This document shows positions 10,396 to 21,550 of a DNA stretch of 64,000 nucleotides, piece by piece. Every line of letters starts with the position of its first letter. Within the stretch, counting starts at the first letter, position 1. A program made the translations under genes and the position numbers. Source of the stretch: Xanthomonas melonis (GTDB lineage Bacteria; Pseudomonadota; Gammaproteobacteria; Xanthomonadales; Xanthomonadaceae). The stretch lies in contig NZ_JAJGQH010000002.1 of NCBI RefSeq assembly GCF_020783655.1, forward strand, positions 1 to 64,000. Reading direction: 5' to 3'. The notes under the pieces were generated by a model. The model was not told the origin of the DNA. It worked only from the letters and a program-made list of their open reading frames with translations, and ran no database searches.

Positions 10396-12098
10396 ACGCC
10401 GCGGTTCCGCGCGAGCTGCTGCAGCTGCGCGAGGCGGCGCGGCGCCAGCCCGGCGATCTGGTGGCCTGGTTGATGCTGGCCGATGCCGAGCTCGACATGG
10501 GCGCCACCGCCGCAGGTGAGCAGGCCGTGCAACGCGCACTGGTGCTGCAGCCAGGTCACCCGGAAGCGATCGCGCGGCTGGGGCGCGTGCGCTGGGCGCA
10601 GGCGCGGCACGCCGAGGCGGCGCGCCTGTTGCAACAGGCCTCCGACCTGGTACCGCAGCATCCAGGCATCGCGCTCTGGCTGGGCCATGCGCTGGAGGAC
10701 GCCGGCCAGCCGGAGCAGGCCGCAACCGCCTACACGCGCGCATACCGGCTGCTTCCCGACGAACCCTATATCGCTGCGCAGTTGCTGAACTGGCGCCGCC
10801 GCCTGTGCGACTGGCGCGATCTGGAAGCGCTGTCCACGCAGGTGCGGGCCGCCGTGGCTCAAGGCGCTGCGGCAGTGGAGCCGTTCGCGTTCCTGAGCGA
10901 AGACGCGAGCGCGGCCGAGCAACTGGCCTGCGCGAGAACGCGGGCGCAGGCCATCGCGGCGATGCTGCAGCCACTGCCGCCGGTGGCGGTGCGCGGCCAG
11001 GGAGCGCTGCGGATCGGCTTCGTCTCCAATGGCTTCGGGGCGCACCCCACCGGGCTGCTGACGGTGGCGCTGTTCGAGGCGCTGCAGCGCCGCCAGCCGG
11101 ACCTGCACGTGCACCTGTTCGCCACCAGCCCCGACGACGGGAGCGGGATCCGTGCGCGCCTGGCGCAGGCCGTCACGCTGCACGAGGTGACCGCGCTGGG
11201 CCACGTGGATACCGCCCGCCACATCCGCGCGCAGGGCATCGACCTGTTGTTCGATCTGCGCGGCTGGGGCGGCGGCGGGCGCCCGGAAGTGTTCGCGCTG
11301 CGGCCGGCGCCGGTGCAGATCAACTGGCTGGCCTATCCCGGCACCTCGGGTGCGCCATGGATGGACCATGTGCTGGGCGACGCGTTCGCATTGCCACCCT
11401 CGCTGGCGCCGTTCTACAGCGAGCAGGTGCTGCGCCTGCCACGCGTGTTCCAACCATCGGACACCTCGCGCACGGTGGCCGAGCCGCCCTCGCGCGCGGA
11501 ATGCGGCTTGCCCGAGCGCGGCGTGGTGCTGTGCTGCTTCAACAACAGCTATAAGCTCAATCCGCGCAGCATGATGCGCCTGCTGGCGGTGTTGCGCGCG
11601 GTGCCTGGCAGCGTGCTCTGGCTGCTGTCCGGCCCGGGCGGGGCCGACGCGCGCTTGCGTGCGGTGGCACAGGCGCAGGGCGTGGACCCGCAGCGCCTGG
11701 TGTTCATGCCGAAACTGCCCCATCCACAGTATCTGGCGCGCTACCGGCATGCGGATCTGTTCCTGGACACGCACCCGTACAACGCCCACACCACCGCCTC
11801 CGATGCGCTATGGGCAGGCTGCCCGGTGCTGACCACGCCGGGCGAGACCTTCGCTGCGCGCGTGGCCGGCAGCCTGAATCATCATCTGGGTCTGGATGAG
11901 ATGAATGTGGCCGATGACGCGGCGTTCGTGGCCAAAGCCATCGAGCTGGCGAACGATCCGGACCTGCTGGCTGAGGTACGCGCGCATCTTGCCGAGCAAC
12001 GACAGCGCAGCGGCGTTTTCGATATGGACGGATTTGCGGAAGATCTCGCGACCCTGTTGCAGGCGATGGCGCGGGAGCGTGGTTGGTTGGGGATGTAA
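10392..12098 (+). CDS. TPR-domain O-GlcNAc transferase-like glycosyltransferase (GT41)
   Basis: 568 residues. N-terminal TPR helices (about residues 10-190) are joined to a GT41/SPINDLY-type two-lobed catalytic region (about 200-560). His218 in GAHPTG and Lys388 in NNSYKLNP occupy the positions of the active-site His and UDP-binding Lys of the structurally characterised X. campestris OGT homologue, which has the same length. The [17 protein letters not shown] segment (460-476) is the conserved nucleotide-sugar site. Family knowledge indicates a UDP-sugar-dependent protein O-glycosyltransferase; the bacterial acceptor is not shown by sequence. It is coupled to prfA through an ATGA overlap. Confidence 0.92.
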   Translation: MNAAVPRELLQLREAARRQPGDLVAWLMLADAELDMGATAAGEQAVQRALVLQPGHPEAIARLGRVRWAQARHAEAARLLQQASDLVPQHPGIALWLGHALEDAGQPEQAATAYTRAYRLLPDEPYIAAQLLNWRRRLCDWRDLEALSTQVRAAVAQGAAAVEPFAFLSEDASAAEQLACARTRAQAIAAMLQPLPPVAVRGQGALRIGFVSNGFGAHPTGLLTVALFEALQRRQPDLHVHLFATSPDDGSGIRARLAQAVTLHEVTALGHVDTARHIRAQGIDLLFDLRGWGGGGRPEVFALRPAPVQINWLAYPGTSGAPWMDHVLGDAFALPPSLAPFYSEQVLRLPRVFQPSDTSRTVAEPPSRAECGLPERGVVLCCFNNSYKLNPRSMMRLLAVLRAVPGSVLWLLSGPGGADARLRAVAQAQGVDPQRLVFMPKLPHPQYLARYRHADLFLDTHPYNAHTTASDALWAGCPVLTTPGETFAARVAGSLNHHLGLDEMNVADDAAFVAKAIELANDPDLLAEVRAHLAEQRQRSGVFDMDGFAEDLATLLQAMARERGWLGM

Positions 12099-12316
12099 AG
12101 GGCGGTGCTGTGCCTTTTCGCCCCGCAGGAGAGGGGCTTTGGTCACTGCGCGCTGAACGTCGCAGCGCGCGGGATGGCTGACGCCCGATGTTTCCAGCAC
12201 TGATCGAAGCCCAACATTGATCAAATTGCGGCCTTGTTCGATGTCGACCGCTTGGCGTCCCTCAAATTCACACCACAACGCTGTACCCGGCCACCCAGGC
12301 TCGCTAGGCTGCGCAC

Positions 12317-12835
12317 ATGCCTTCCAATCTCGACTTCATTCCGTTGCGCCTGTGCGTGCTGACCGTATCCGACAGCCGCACCCTGGCCGACGATCGCTCC
12401 GGCGATTACCTCACCGAGGCGCTCACCCGGGAAGGCCATGTGCTGCACGAGCGTGCGCTGTGTCCGGACGATCGCTACCGCATGCGTGCGATCGTGTCGG
12501 CCTGGATCGCCGATGCGCAGGTCGACGGCATCCTGGTCACCGGCGGCACCGGTTTCACCGGGCGTGACAGCACGCCGGAGGCGATCACCCCACTGCTGGA
12601 CAAACTGATGCCCGGCTTCGGCGAGATGTTCCGCGCCGTCAGCGTCGATGAAATCGGCACCTCGTCGCTGCAGTCGCGTGCGTTCGCGGGGCTGGCCAAT
12701 CATAGCTTCGTGTTCTGCCTGCCCGGCTCCACCTCGGCCTGCCGCACCGCCTGGGAAAAGATCGTGCGCGCGCAACTGGATGCGCGCACCAAACCCTGCA
12801 ACCTGGCGACACTGCGTCCACGCCTGGGGCAATAG
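12317..12835 (+). CDS. moaB: Molybdenum cofactor biosynthesis protein B
   Basis: MoaB/Mog-fold protein of molybdopterin synthesis, thought to adenylate molybdopterin. It is 172 residues. The N-terminal strand [11 protein letters not shown] and the fold signature [10 protein letters not shown] (75-84) are present, followed by PLPGST-like [15 protein letters not shown]. It stands alone, 218 nt after the OGT gene, with no other moa genes in view, and is followed by ppk2 after 32 nt. Confidence 0.93.
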   Translation: MPSNLDFIPLRLCVLTVSDSRTLADDRSGDYLTEALTREGHVLHERALCPDDRYRMRAIVSAWIADAQVDGILVTGGTGFTGRDSTPEAITPLLDKLMPGFGEMFRAVSVDEIGTSSLQSRAFAGLANHSFVFCLPGSTSACRTAWEKIVRAQLDARTKPCNLATLRPRLGQ

Positions 12836-12867
12836 CCTGCGCGCTTTCCACCGTTGCCAGATCGCGC

Positions 12868-13650
12868 ATGCCGCACCTCAAACGCAAGGCCTACAAGAAA
12901 CTGCTGGCACCGCTGCAACTGGAACTGGTGGGCATGGCGCGCTGGCTGCGCCACACCAACCAGCGTGCGCTGGTGCTGGTGGAGGGCCGCGACACCGCCG
13001 GCAAGGGCGGCGTGATCCAGACCATCGCCAGCCACCTCAATCCACGGCAATGCCGGGTGGTGGCGCTGCCCAAACCCAGCGACCGCGAAAGCACGCAGTG
13101 GTACTTCCAGCGTTACGTGACGCATCTGCCGGCCGGCGGCGAGTTGGTGCTGATGGATCGAAGCTGGTACAACCGCGCCGGCGTTGAACGGGTGATGGGC
13201 TACTGCACCGATGCGCAATACGTGGCGTTCCTGGAGCAGGCGCCACGCTTCGAACAGATGCTGGTCGACGACGGCATCCTGCTGTTCAAGTATTGGTTGT
13301 GCGTGGACCAGGCCGAGCAGGAAGCGCGCTTTGCCGAGCGCCATGAGAACCCGCTCAAGGGCTGGAAGCTGTCGCCGGTGGATCTGCAGTCGCGCGCGAA
13401 GTACGACGACTACACCGCCGCACGCGAGCGCATGCTCGAGGCGACCCATACGCCGGACGCGCCGTGGACGCTGGTGGATTTCAACGACCAGAAACGCGGC
13501 CGGCTGAGCCTGATCCGCGATCTGCTGGACAGGCTCCCGGACACGTCGGTGCCCGAGGAGCCAATACCGCTGCCACCCCTGCCCGGCAAGCCGCAGCGGG
13601 AACGCTATGGCGTGCTGGAACCGATCGACGATTACGCCGGCCAGTCCTGA
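12868..13650 (+). CDS. ppk2: Polyphosphate kinase 2
   Basis: Transfers phosphate between polyphosphate and nucleotides. It is 260 residues, a single-domain class I PPK2. Walker A EGRDTAGKGG is at 39-48, the Walker B/lid motif MDRSWYNRAG at 96-105, and the PPK2 signature LKGWKLSPVDLQSR lies downstream. It follows moaB closely. Its last 19 nt overlap the 3' end of a convergent gene. Confidence 0.93.
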   Translation: MPHLKRKAYKKLLAPLQLELVGMARWLRHTNQRALVLVEGRDTAGKGGVIQTIASHLNPRQCRVVALPKPSDRESTQWYFQRYVTHLPAGGELVLMDRSWYNRAGVERVMGYCTDAQYVAFLEQAPRFEQMLVDDGILLFKYWLCVDQAEQEARFAERHENPLKGWKLSPVDLQSRAKYDDYTAARERMLEATHTPDAPWTLVDFNDQKRGRLSLIRDLLDRLPDTSVPEEPIPLPPLPGKPQRERYGVLEPIDDYAGQS

Positions 13651-14861
13651 GAGACTTCGTCGCTGGCCGCAGCGGCGCGCGGCAACGGATGCAGGCCAGC
13701 CTGGCGCTCGGCCTGCTCGGCCTGCAACACCAACTGGCTCAGGCGATGGCCGAACAACTGCATGAAGCCACCGTGCAGCGGACGCATCGCTTCCATGTAA
13801 TCCACATCGTCGGCCTGCGCACCGAGCGGGCTGCACGAGGCCAGCAACAGCTCGTCCAGCCGCAGGGCGCTGTCGGGCAGGCGCACCAGGGCGGCGCGGC
13901 GCAACCAGTCGCGCATGCCGTTGCGGTACTCGGCAGCCAGGATGTAGGCCACTTCGACCTGGTCCAGGTCCACGTCAGGGTTCCAGGCCAGCACCTGGAT
14001 CACCTGCGAACGTTCGTCCAGCATGCGGCTTTCGGCCACCAATGCATGCAGTTGCTGCAACAGGCGCCATTGCACACTGGCGGTTTCGCGCTGCGCGGCG
14101 GGCATGGCAGCGATGGCCAGCGCCAGGCGCCGCGCGAACAGGGCCGGCACCTCGGCCAGCACGGCCGGGCCGGCATCGGCACCGAGCAGGAAGCGTTCGG
14201 TCCGCAGCGCCGCGGTATCGGGCAGGTAGCCATCCTGCAGCGGGCGCATCACGCCGTGATCGAGCAGCGACAGCACCACGTCCAGCCAGTAGCGGCGCTC
14301 CTGTTGCAACGCACGGTTGGCGCTGGCGTTTTGCCAGGCGCTGCGCGCATCGTCCAGGCGCGCGATGCAGGCCTGAGCATCCAGGGCATCCCATGGCGCG
14401 CGGTCGGCGTCGTCGGGATCGAAGCTGTCCACGCTGAGCATGCCGCCGCCAAAACGGTGCCAGGCTGCACCACGCTGGGTGCCGGCCGGATCGGGCCTGA
14501 CCGGGCCAGCCGGCGCCGCAGGCGCCGGGCGCAGCAGGGCCGCGTAGGCCTGCGTCCACGACTCGGGCAGACGCGCCGACATCAAGTAGCTCGCGGTCGG
14601 CTGACCCAGGCCACGGCGTGCCAGGCGCAGGCTCCACAGCAGCGCACCGATCACAATGCCGCCGAAGGTCCATGCCAGCAGCCAGCCGGCGGCGGCCTGC
14701 CCGGGTTGCAACACCCGCGTCTGCGGCTGCTGGAACAACAGCCAGCCGATGCCGACCAATACGCCCAGATAGAGCCACGGCCCCCACTGCGCCAGCACGC
14801 GCGCGATGCCATTGGCAGGCAGGTCGTGCCCGTGAGAGTGATCCTGAGATGGAGCGGCCAT
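13632..14861 (-). CDS. Conserved hypothetical protein with two N-terminal membrane helices
   Basis: 409 residues, not recognised. A His-containing hydrophilic start (DHSHGHD) precedes two hydrophobic segments at about 26-42 and 58-78. A long soluble, Ala/Leu/Arg-rich helical region follows (about 100-409), containing RLLQQLHALVAESRMLDERS and EVAYILAAEYRNGM. The ATG is preceded by AGGGGA. Its 3' end overlaps convergent ppk2 by 19 nt. Gene-like composition and length support a real gene; function is unknown. Confidence 0.72.
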   Translation of the reverse strand: MAAPSQDHSHGHDLPANGIARVLAQWGPWLYLGVLVGIGWLLFQQPQTRVLQPGQAAAGWLLAWTFGGIVIGALLWSLRLARRGLGQPTASYLMSARLPESWTQAYAALLRPAPAAPAGPVRPDPAGTQRGAAWHRFGGGMLSVDSFDPDDADRAPWDALDAQACIARLDDARSAWQNASANRALQQERRYWLDVVLSLLDHGVMRPLQDGYLPDTAALRTERFLLGADAGPAVLAEVPALFARRLALAIAAMPAAQRETASVQWRLLQQLHALVAESRMLDERSQVIQVLAWNPDVDLDQVEVAYILAAEYRNGMRDWLRRAALVRLPDSALRLDELLLASCSPLGAQADDVDYMEAMRPLHGGFMQLFGHRLSQLVLQAEQAERQAGLHPLPRAAAASDEVSQDWPA

Positions 14862-14946
14862 TACATTCCCCTGAACGCCTGATCGCGTTGACAGGGTTAT
14901 CGGCGAGTCGCCCCAACTCTGTTGCCCTCACTGCACCGGTCAGCGC

Positions 14947-15213
14947 TCAGCCAGTCACAAAGTCTTCAGACGGCGGGACCGGGCACGGCGTGCGCAGCAC
15001 CGAGACGACGGAGGCCGCTGGCGGGCCCTGCCACAGCCAGCGCTCCAGTGCGTCCAGTGCCGCTGCGTTGCCGGCCGCGACAACCTCCACGCTGCCATCG
15101 GCCTGGTTGCGCGCATGCCCGCGCAGACCGAGCGCCAGGGCCTGCTCGCGGGTGGAGGCGCGATACCACACGCCCTGCACCACGCCGCCGACCACGAAGC
15201 GCGCGGAATGCAT
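14947..15213 (-). CDS. acyP: Acylphosphatase
   Basis: Small hydrolase of carboxyl-phosphate bonds. It is 88 residues, the standard length. The phosphate loop GGVVQGVWYR ends at catalytic Arg18, and Asn36 in RGHARNQADGSVEV is the second catalytic residue. Its ATG overlaps the stop of the upstream thioredoxin-like gene (TGATG), so it is the last gene of the YihY-TlpA-acylphosphatase operon. Confidence 0.94.
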   Translation of the reverse strand: MHSARFVVGGVVQGVWYRASTREQALALGLRGHARNQADGSVEVVAAGNAAALDALERWLWQGPPAASVVSVLRTPCPVPPSEDFVTG

Positions 15214-15814
15214 CAGCCGGCCTTGCCGGTGATGCCGACGGCCGTTTCGATCTCGCGCGCGGTGACCGGACCGAGGAACTGTTTGGCGACCTTGCCGTCC
15301 GGGCCGATCAGGTAGGTCATCGGCAAGCCGCGCGGGGTGGCGAAGTCCTGCGGGGGCTGATAAGGGTCGAGGATGGCCACCGGGTAGGAGACCGGATGGT
15401 CCTTCAGGAACGCCTGCATGTCGGCCGTGGTGATGTCTTCGTAGGCCAGACCCACCACTTCGATGGTGTCGCGCATGGTATGCAGCGCCGACAGCTCCGG
15501 CATCTCCTTCAGGCACGGTGCGCACCAGGTGGCCCAGAAGTTGACCACCACCCACTGGCCGCGGTGCGCGGCCAGGTCGTAGGTCTCGCCGGACACGGTG
15601 GGCAACGACAGCCTGGGCATTTCGGCGGTCTGCTGCACCACCGATGCATTGGCCGCACCCGCCTGCCCAGCGGCAGGCTGATCGGGCGGCGCGGTGGAGG
15701 CTGCCGGTGCGCTGGCAGCGCCGCCAGCAGGCGCGCCCTCGCCACCGGGCTTGCAGGCGGTCAGCAACAGCAGCGGCAACAGCAGCGCGCAGGCGCTGCG
15801 CACAAGACGCACAG

Positions 15815-15818
<4 letters not shown>
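15213..15818 (-). CDS. TlpA/thioredoxin-like lipoprotein
   Basis: 201 residues. A signal peptide with lipobox LTAC (lipidated Cys22) is followed by an Ala/Pro-rich linker (about 25-65) and a TlpA/ResA-type thioredoxin domain. The redox motif WCAPC (98-102) sits in FWATWCAPCLKEMPELS and a cis-Pro loop RGLPMTYLI is visible. It probably acts as a periplasmic thiol reductant for cytochrome or other protein cysteines; the target is unknown. The start is supported by GGAGATCCTGC just upstream and by an ATGA overlap with the preceding YihY gene. Confidence 0.92.
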
Positions 15819-18141
<2,323 letters not shown>

Positions 18142-18338
18142 CCGGCGTACCGTGCAGGCACCGGCTTTCGCCAACAGCGGTGCCCGGCCGCACGCCGCCT
18201 ACCGCCGCACGTGGGCGCAGGCTTTCGCCATCCCTGCCCTGCCTGCCGCAATGCGCGCACTGCCAGCATCGCAGGCGGGCGGTATCATGACGGCCCTCGC
18301 GCGGCCTGCACCGCGCTGGCCCTACAGGATTGGCAACA

Positions 18339-18824
18339 ATGGAAGACCTCCTGATCGTCACCACCGGTGGCACGATCGACAAGATCTACTTCGACGACAA
18401 ATCGGACTACCAGATCGGCGACCCGCAGATCGGCCAGATCCTCAAGGAGCTGGGCGTGACCTTCCGCTTCTCGGTGATTCCCATCATCCGCAAGGATTCG
18501 CTGCATATCACCGATGCCGACCGCGAGCTGATCCGCGCAACCATCGCCGTCCAGCCCACCCGCCACGTGCTGATCACCCACGGTACCGATTCGATGGTGG
18601 ACACCGGCAAGGTGCTGCAGTCGATTTCCGACAAGACCATCGTGATGACCGGCGCGCTGAACCCGGCACGCTTTCGCGGCTCGGATGCGGAATTCAACAT
18701 CGGCTGCGCAGTGGGTGCCGTGCAATCCTTGCCGGCCGGCGTCTACATCGCCATGAACGGGCGCATCTGGAACCCGGAGAAGGTGCGCAAGAACGTGGCC
18801 GCCAACCGCTTCGAGTCGGTCTGA
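18339..18824 (+). CDS. Short asparaginase-domain protein
   Basis: 161 residues, half the length of L-asparaginase. It keeps both N-domain active-site motifs: TTGGTID (8-14, nucleophile Thr region) and THGTDSM (80-86). The C-terminal domain of type I/II asparaginases is absent. An ATG with AGGA about nine bases upstream was chosen over an in-frame TTG three codons earlier. Such stand-alone short proteins are a recognised family; whether they hydrolyse asparagine is not established by sequence. It is followed after four bases by the YbaK-like gene. Confidence 0.85.
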   Translation: MEDLLIVTTGGTIDKIYFDDKSDYQIGDPQIGQILKELGVTFRFSVIPIIRKDSLHITDADRELIRATIAVQPTRHVLITHGTDSMVDTGKVLQSISDKTIVMTGALNPARFRGSDAEFNIGCAVGAVQSLPAGVYIAMNGRIWNPEKVRKNVAANRFESV

Positions 18825-18828
18825 GGCA

Positions 18829-19302
18829 ATGAGCAGGGCGACCCGTGCCACCCGCGCCCTGGACGCGGCTGGCGTGGCGTACGTGCTGCATCCTTACGAC
18901 TACCAGGCCGATGCCGACGCCAAGGGCCTGCAGGCGGCAACCGCGCTGGGGCTGGCGCCGCAGACGGTGCTGAAAAGCCTGATGGCCTGGGTCGACGACC
19001 AGGCGGTGTGCGTGGTGATTCCCTGCGACCGGCGCCTGTCGCTGAAGAGACTCGCCAGCGCGCGGGGCGGCAAGTCCGCCCGCATGATGGACGTGGCCGA
19101 CGCCGAGCGCCGCACCGGCTACAAGGTGAGCGGCATCAGCCCGCTCGGCCAGCAACGGCAAGTGCCGGTGCTGGTGGAAGCCACGGCCCTGGACGCGCCC
19201 GCGCTGTGGATCAACGCCGGCCAGCGCGGCCTGCTGCTGGAATTGCCTGCTGCCCAGTTGTTGCAAGCCCTGGCTGCGCAGGCCTGCGAGCTCTGCGAGT
19301 GA
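18829..19302 (+). CDS. ybaK: YbaK/EbsC-type aminoacyl-tRNA deacylase
   Basis: 157 residues. It hydrolyses mis-acylated tRNA, typically Cys-tRNA(Pro), in the cytosol. The family core is visible: HPYDYQADADAKGLQAATALG, KSLMAWVDDQ with the catalytic-region Lys, and the GYKVSGISPLGQQRQVPV loop near residues 95-112. The start has GAGG just ahead and lies four bases after the asparaginase-like gene, indicating co-transcription. Confidence 0.92.
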   Translation: MSRATRATRALDAAGVAYVLHPYDYQADADAKGLQAATALGLAPQTVLKSLMAWVDDQAVCVVIPCDRRLSLKRLASARGGKSARMMDVADAERRTGYKVSGISPLGQQRQVPVLVEATALDAPALWINAGQRGLLLELPAAQLLQALAAQACELCE

Positions 19303-19511
19303 ACCGCCGGCGGTAGTGCGCGGCACGCGGGCGGCGACGCAGCTGCGCGGTGGTCGGAGCGGCCGACTGGCAAGCCTCGGGCAGTGCAAAGCGTGCGCAG
19401 GAAGCGGTGCGCACGCGCGATCCACACCGATTCCGCACACCTGCCGCGTCGGCCCGATGGCGACGCGGCAGGCAGGATTCCCCCTGCTCCTCAGAGTTGC
19501 AGCAGCGACGC

Positions 19512-21209
19512 TCAGTACGTTGCGGTGACACTGACTCCCGAAAACGCCAGCGTCGCCTTCAGCCGCACGTAGTAGGTGCCTGCCGCCGGCATGCTCAGCG
19601 TGCAACTGTCGGTATTGCCGGGCAGCACGCTGCGACAGCTGTAGGCGCTGTCGCTGGGCAAGGCGCCGGCCCGCACCGACAGATCCGCATTGCCGCTGCC
19701 GCCGTTGAGCGCCACCTTCAATGCGCGCGTCCCGGCCGGCACGGTGATCTGGTAGTACAGCGCATCGGACTGCGCTGCGCTCAGCCCGGCGCGCGCCACG
19801 TTGCGGGCCAGCGTATTCGCGGCGATCACCGCCGCCAGCGCCCCGTCGGCGTTGACCAGCCCCGCGCCGCATCCCTGCGCACAGGCAACCGGCAAGGGCC
19901 GCGCGCTGCTCTTGAGCAAGGCCTCCACCGTTGCAGGCGTGAGCGGGTTCAAGGCCACCGATTGCATCAATGCCACCACCCCCGCCACGTGCGGTGCGGC
20001 CATCGAAGTCCCGCTGTAGGTCGCGTACGCCGCATTACCCGGTACCGTGGTGCCGCTGTTGAGCGTAGAGACGATGGCCTGCCCCGGCGCCGCAATATCC
20101 ACCCCTTTGCCGTAGTTGGAGAAGCTGGCCTTCGCGCCGGCCGAGGTGGTGGCGGCCACTGCGATCACGTTCGGGCAGTTGGCCGGAACGCTGGTGGAAA
20201 CGTCCATGTTGCTGTTCCCGGCAGCCACCACCACCGAACTGCCACGCGTCACCGCGGCGGCAATGGCGTTACTCATCGTCGCCGAGCAACTGCCGTAGCC
20301 GCCCAGCGACAGATTGATCACCGTGGCCGGATTCGGATTGGCCGGCACGCCGGTCACCCTCCCCCCCGAGGCCCAGACGATGGCATCGGCGATATCGGAC
20401 ATGTAGCCACCGCACCTGCCCAGCACCCGCAGCGGCAGCAGCCTGGCATTGAAGGCGGTACCGACCACGCCATTGCCGTTGTTGCCGACGGCCGCGACGA
20501 TGCCGGCTACATGCGTGCCATGCCAACTGGAGCTGGACGCGGACGCTCCGGGACCGCATTCGTTCGCGGCCGTCCAGTCGCCCTGGTCGGCTGCGTTCGC
20601 GTCACGGGCATTACCGTCGCGGGCGGTTGCCGGATCGGTGATGAAGTCGTAACCGGGCAGGACATTGGCCGCCAGATCAGGATGCGCGGTGATGCCGGTA
20701 TCGATCACCGCCACCACGATGCCCTTGCCGGTGGAACGATCCCAGGCGGGGCGGATGTTGAGACCGGCGTTACCGGTGCCCATCGCCCACTGCTGCGCAA
20801 CGCCGGGGTCGTTGGGCACCAGCAAGGGACGCATCAGCACATCCACTTCCACGCGCTTGACCGCCGGGTCGGCGGCGAGCCGCCGCATCAGGCTTTCCGC
20901 ATCCACGCGATCGAGCTTGCGGTCGGCGACCAGCAGCACCGGGCCGGTGCTGAGCCGGCGCGTGGCGGCCAGGCCCAACGCTCGCCCCTGGCGTGCCGGT
21001 ACCGCGCGTGCGACCTCGTTCCAGGACGTGGACAGGCCGGTCGCACGGCTGCTGCCGACCCGGTCCTTATAGCTGACGATGAAACGCTGATGGGTGGTGC
21101 CGGACGCCAGGCCCTGCAGGCCGACCTCGCCGGCGGCCGCATGGAACGTGCAAGACAGTGCGCAGAGCAGCGCAGCATGGCGCAGTGCGCCAACCGATGG
21201 ATGCGGCAT
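19512..21209 (-). CDS. Secreted S8 serine protease with PPC domain (subtilase 1)
   Basis: 565 residues. An N-terminal signal peptide (cleavage near AAAG, residue 27) is followed by an I9-type propeptide (about 28-140). The catalytic domain has triad Asp170 (VIDTGITAHPD), His230 (SSWHGTHVAG) and Ser402 (SGTSMAAPH), with oxyanion Asn332 in VAAGNSN. A C-terminal pre-peptidase (PPC) beta domain (about 480-565) ends in VSVTATY. A strong AAGGAG precedes the ATG. It is exported by Sec and probably leaves the cell through type II secretion. It is the most divergent of three tandem paralogues. Confidence 0.94.
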   Translation of the reverse strand: MPHPSVGALRHAALLCALSCTFHAAAGEVGLQGLASGTTHQRFIVSYKDRVGSSRATGLSTSWNEVARAVPARQGRALGLAATRRLSTGPVLLVADRKLDRVDAESLMRRLAADPAVKRVEVDVLMRPLLVPNDPGVAQQWAMGTGNAGLNIRPAWDRSTGKGIVVAVIDTGITAHPDLAANVLPGYDFITDPATARDGNARDANAADQGDWTAANECGPGASASSSSWHGTHVAGIVAAVGNNGNGVVGTAFNARLLPLRVLGRCGGYMSDIADAIVWASGGRVTGVPANPNPATVINLSLGGYGSCSATMSNAIAAAVTRGSSVVVAAGNSNMDVSTSVPANCPNVIAVAATTSAGAKASFSNYGKGVDIAAPGQAIVSTLNSGTTVPGNAAYATYSGTSMAAPHVAGVVALMQSVALNPLTPATVEALLKSSARPLPVACAQGCGAGLVNADGALAAVIAANTLARNVARAGLSAAQSDALYYQITVPAGTRALKVALNGGSGNADLSVRAGALPSDSAYSCRSVLPGNTDSCTLSMPAAGTYYVRLKATLAFSGVSVTATY

Positions 21210-21550
21210 GGATCAACTCCTTCCCCAAGGACCTGACGACATGAATGGCAATGCGCCGACGCCGTGGGCGAGGCGCGTGCCCGATCGTGAGGCGGCCAGC
21301 CCCACAGGCCCCTCATGCGGCGCTATCGGCAACGCCCCAGGGGTCTGAAGCAGCTTGGGTGCGCTGCTGCGCGCAGCGTTCAGGCGACGATCGGCAAGCG
21401 CGTTGGCCAGCGCTGCGATGGCTGGTGCGCAAACGCACACTGCCCCGCCGAGGCGGGGCAGTGTGGAACTCGAAACGCCGACAGGTCGGTCGGGACCGGC
21501 CCGACACCGTTGCCGGCGGCATCGCCGTCGGTGGGCGGCGATGGCTGCGG
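21210..21550. other. Intergenic region between subtilase 1 and subtilase 2
   Basis: About 340 nt without a convincing gene. It holds the terminator-like hairpin near 21436-21465 and, next to subtilase 1, its ribosome-binding site. The segment at 21330-21435 is unassigned. Confidence 0.6.
21436..21465 (-). terminator. Strong hairpin downstream of subtilase 2
   Basis: The perfect 14-bp inverted repeat CACACTGCCCCGCC / GGCGGGGCAGTGTG has a minimal loop. It lies 86 nt past the subtilase 2 stop. On the minus strand only a short GTTTG tract follows, so it may act as a terminator or as a 3' mRNA stabiliser. Confidence 0.6.
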
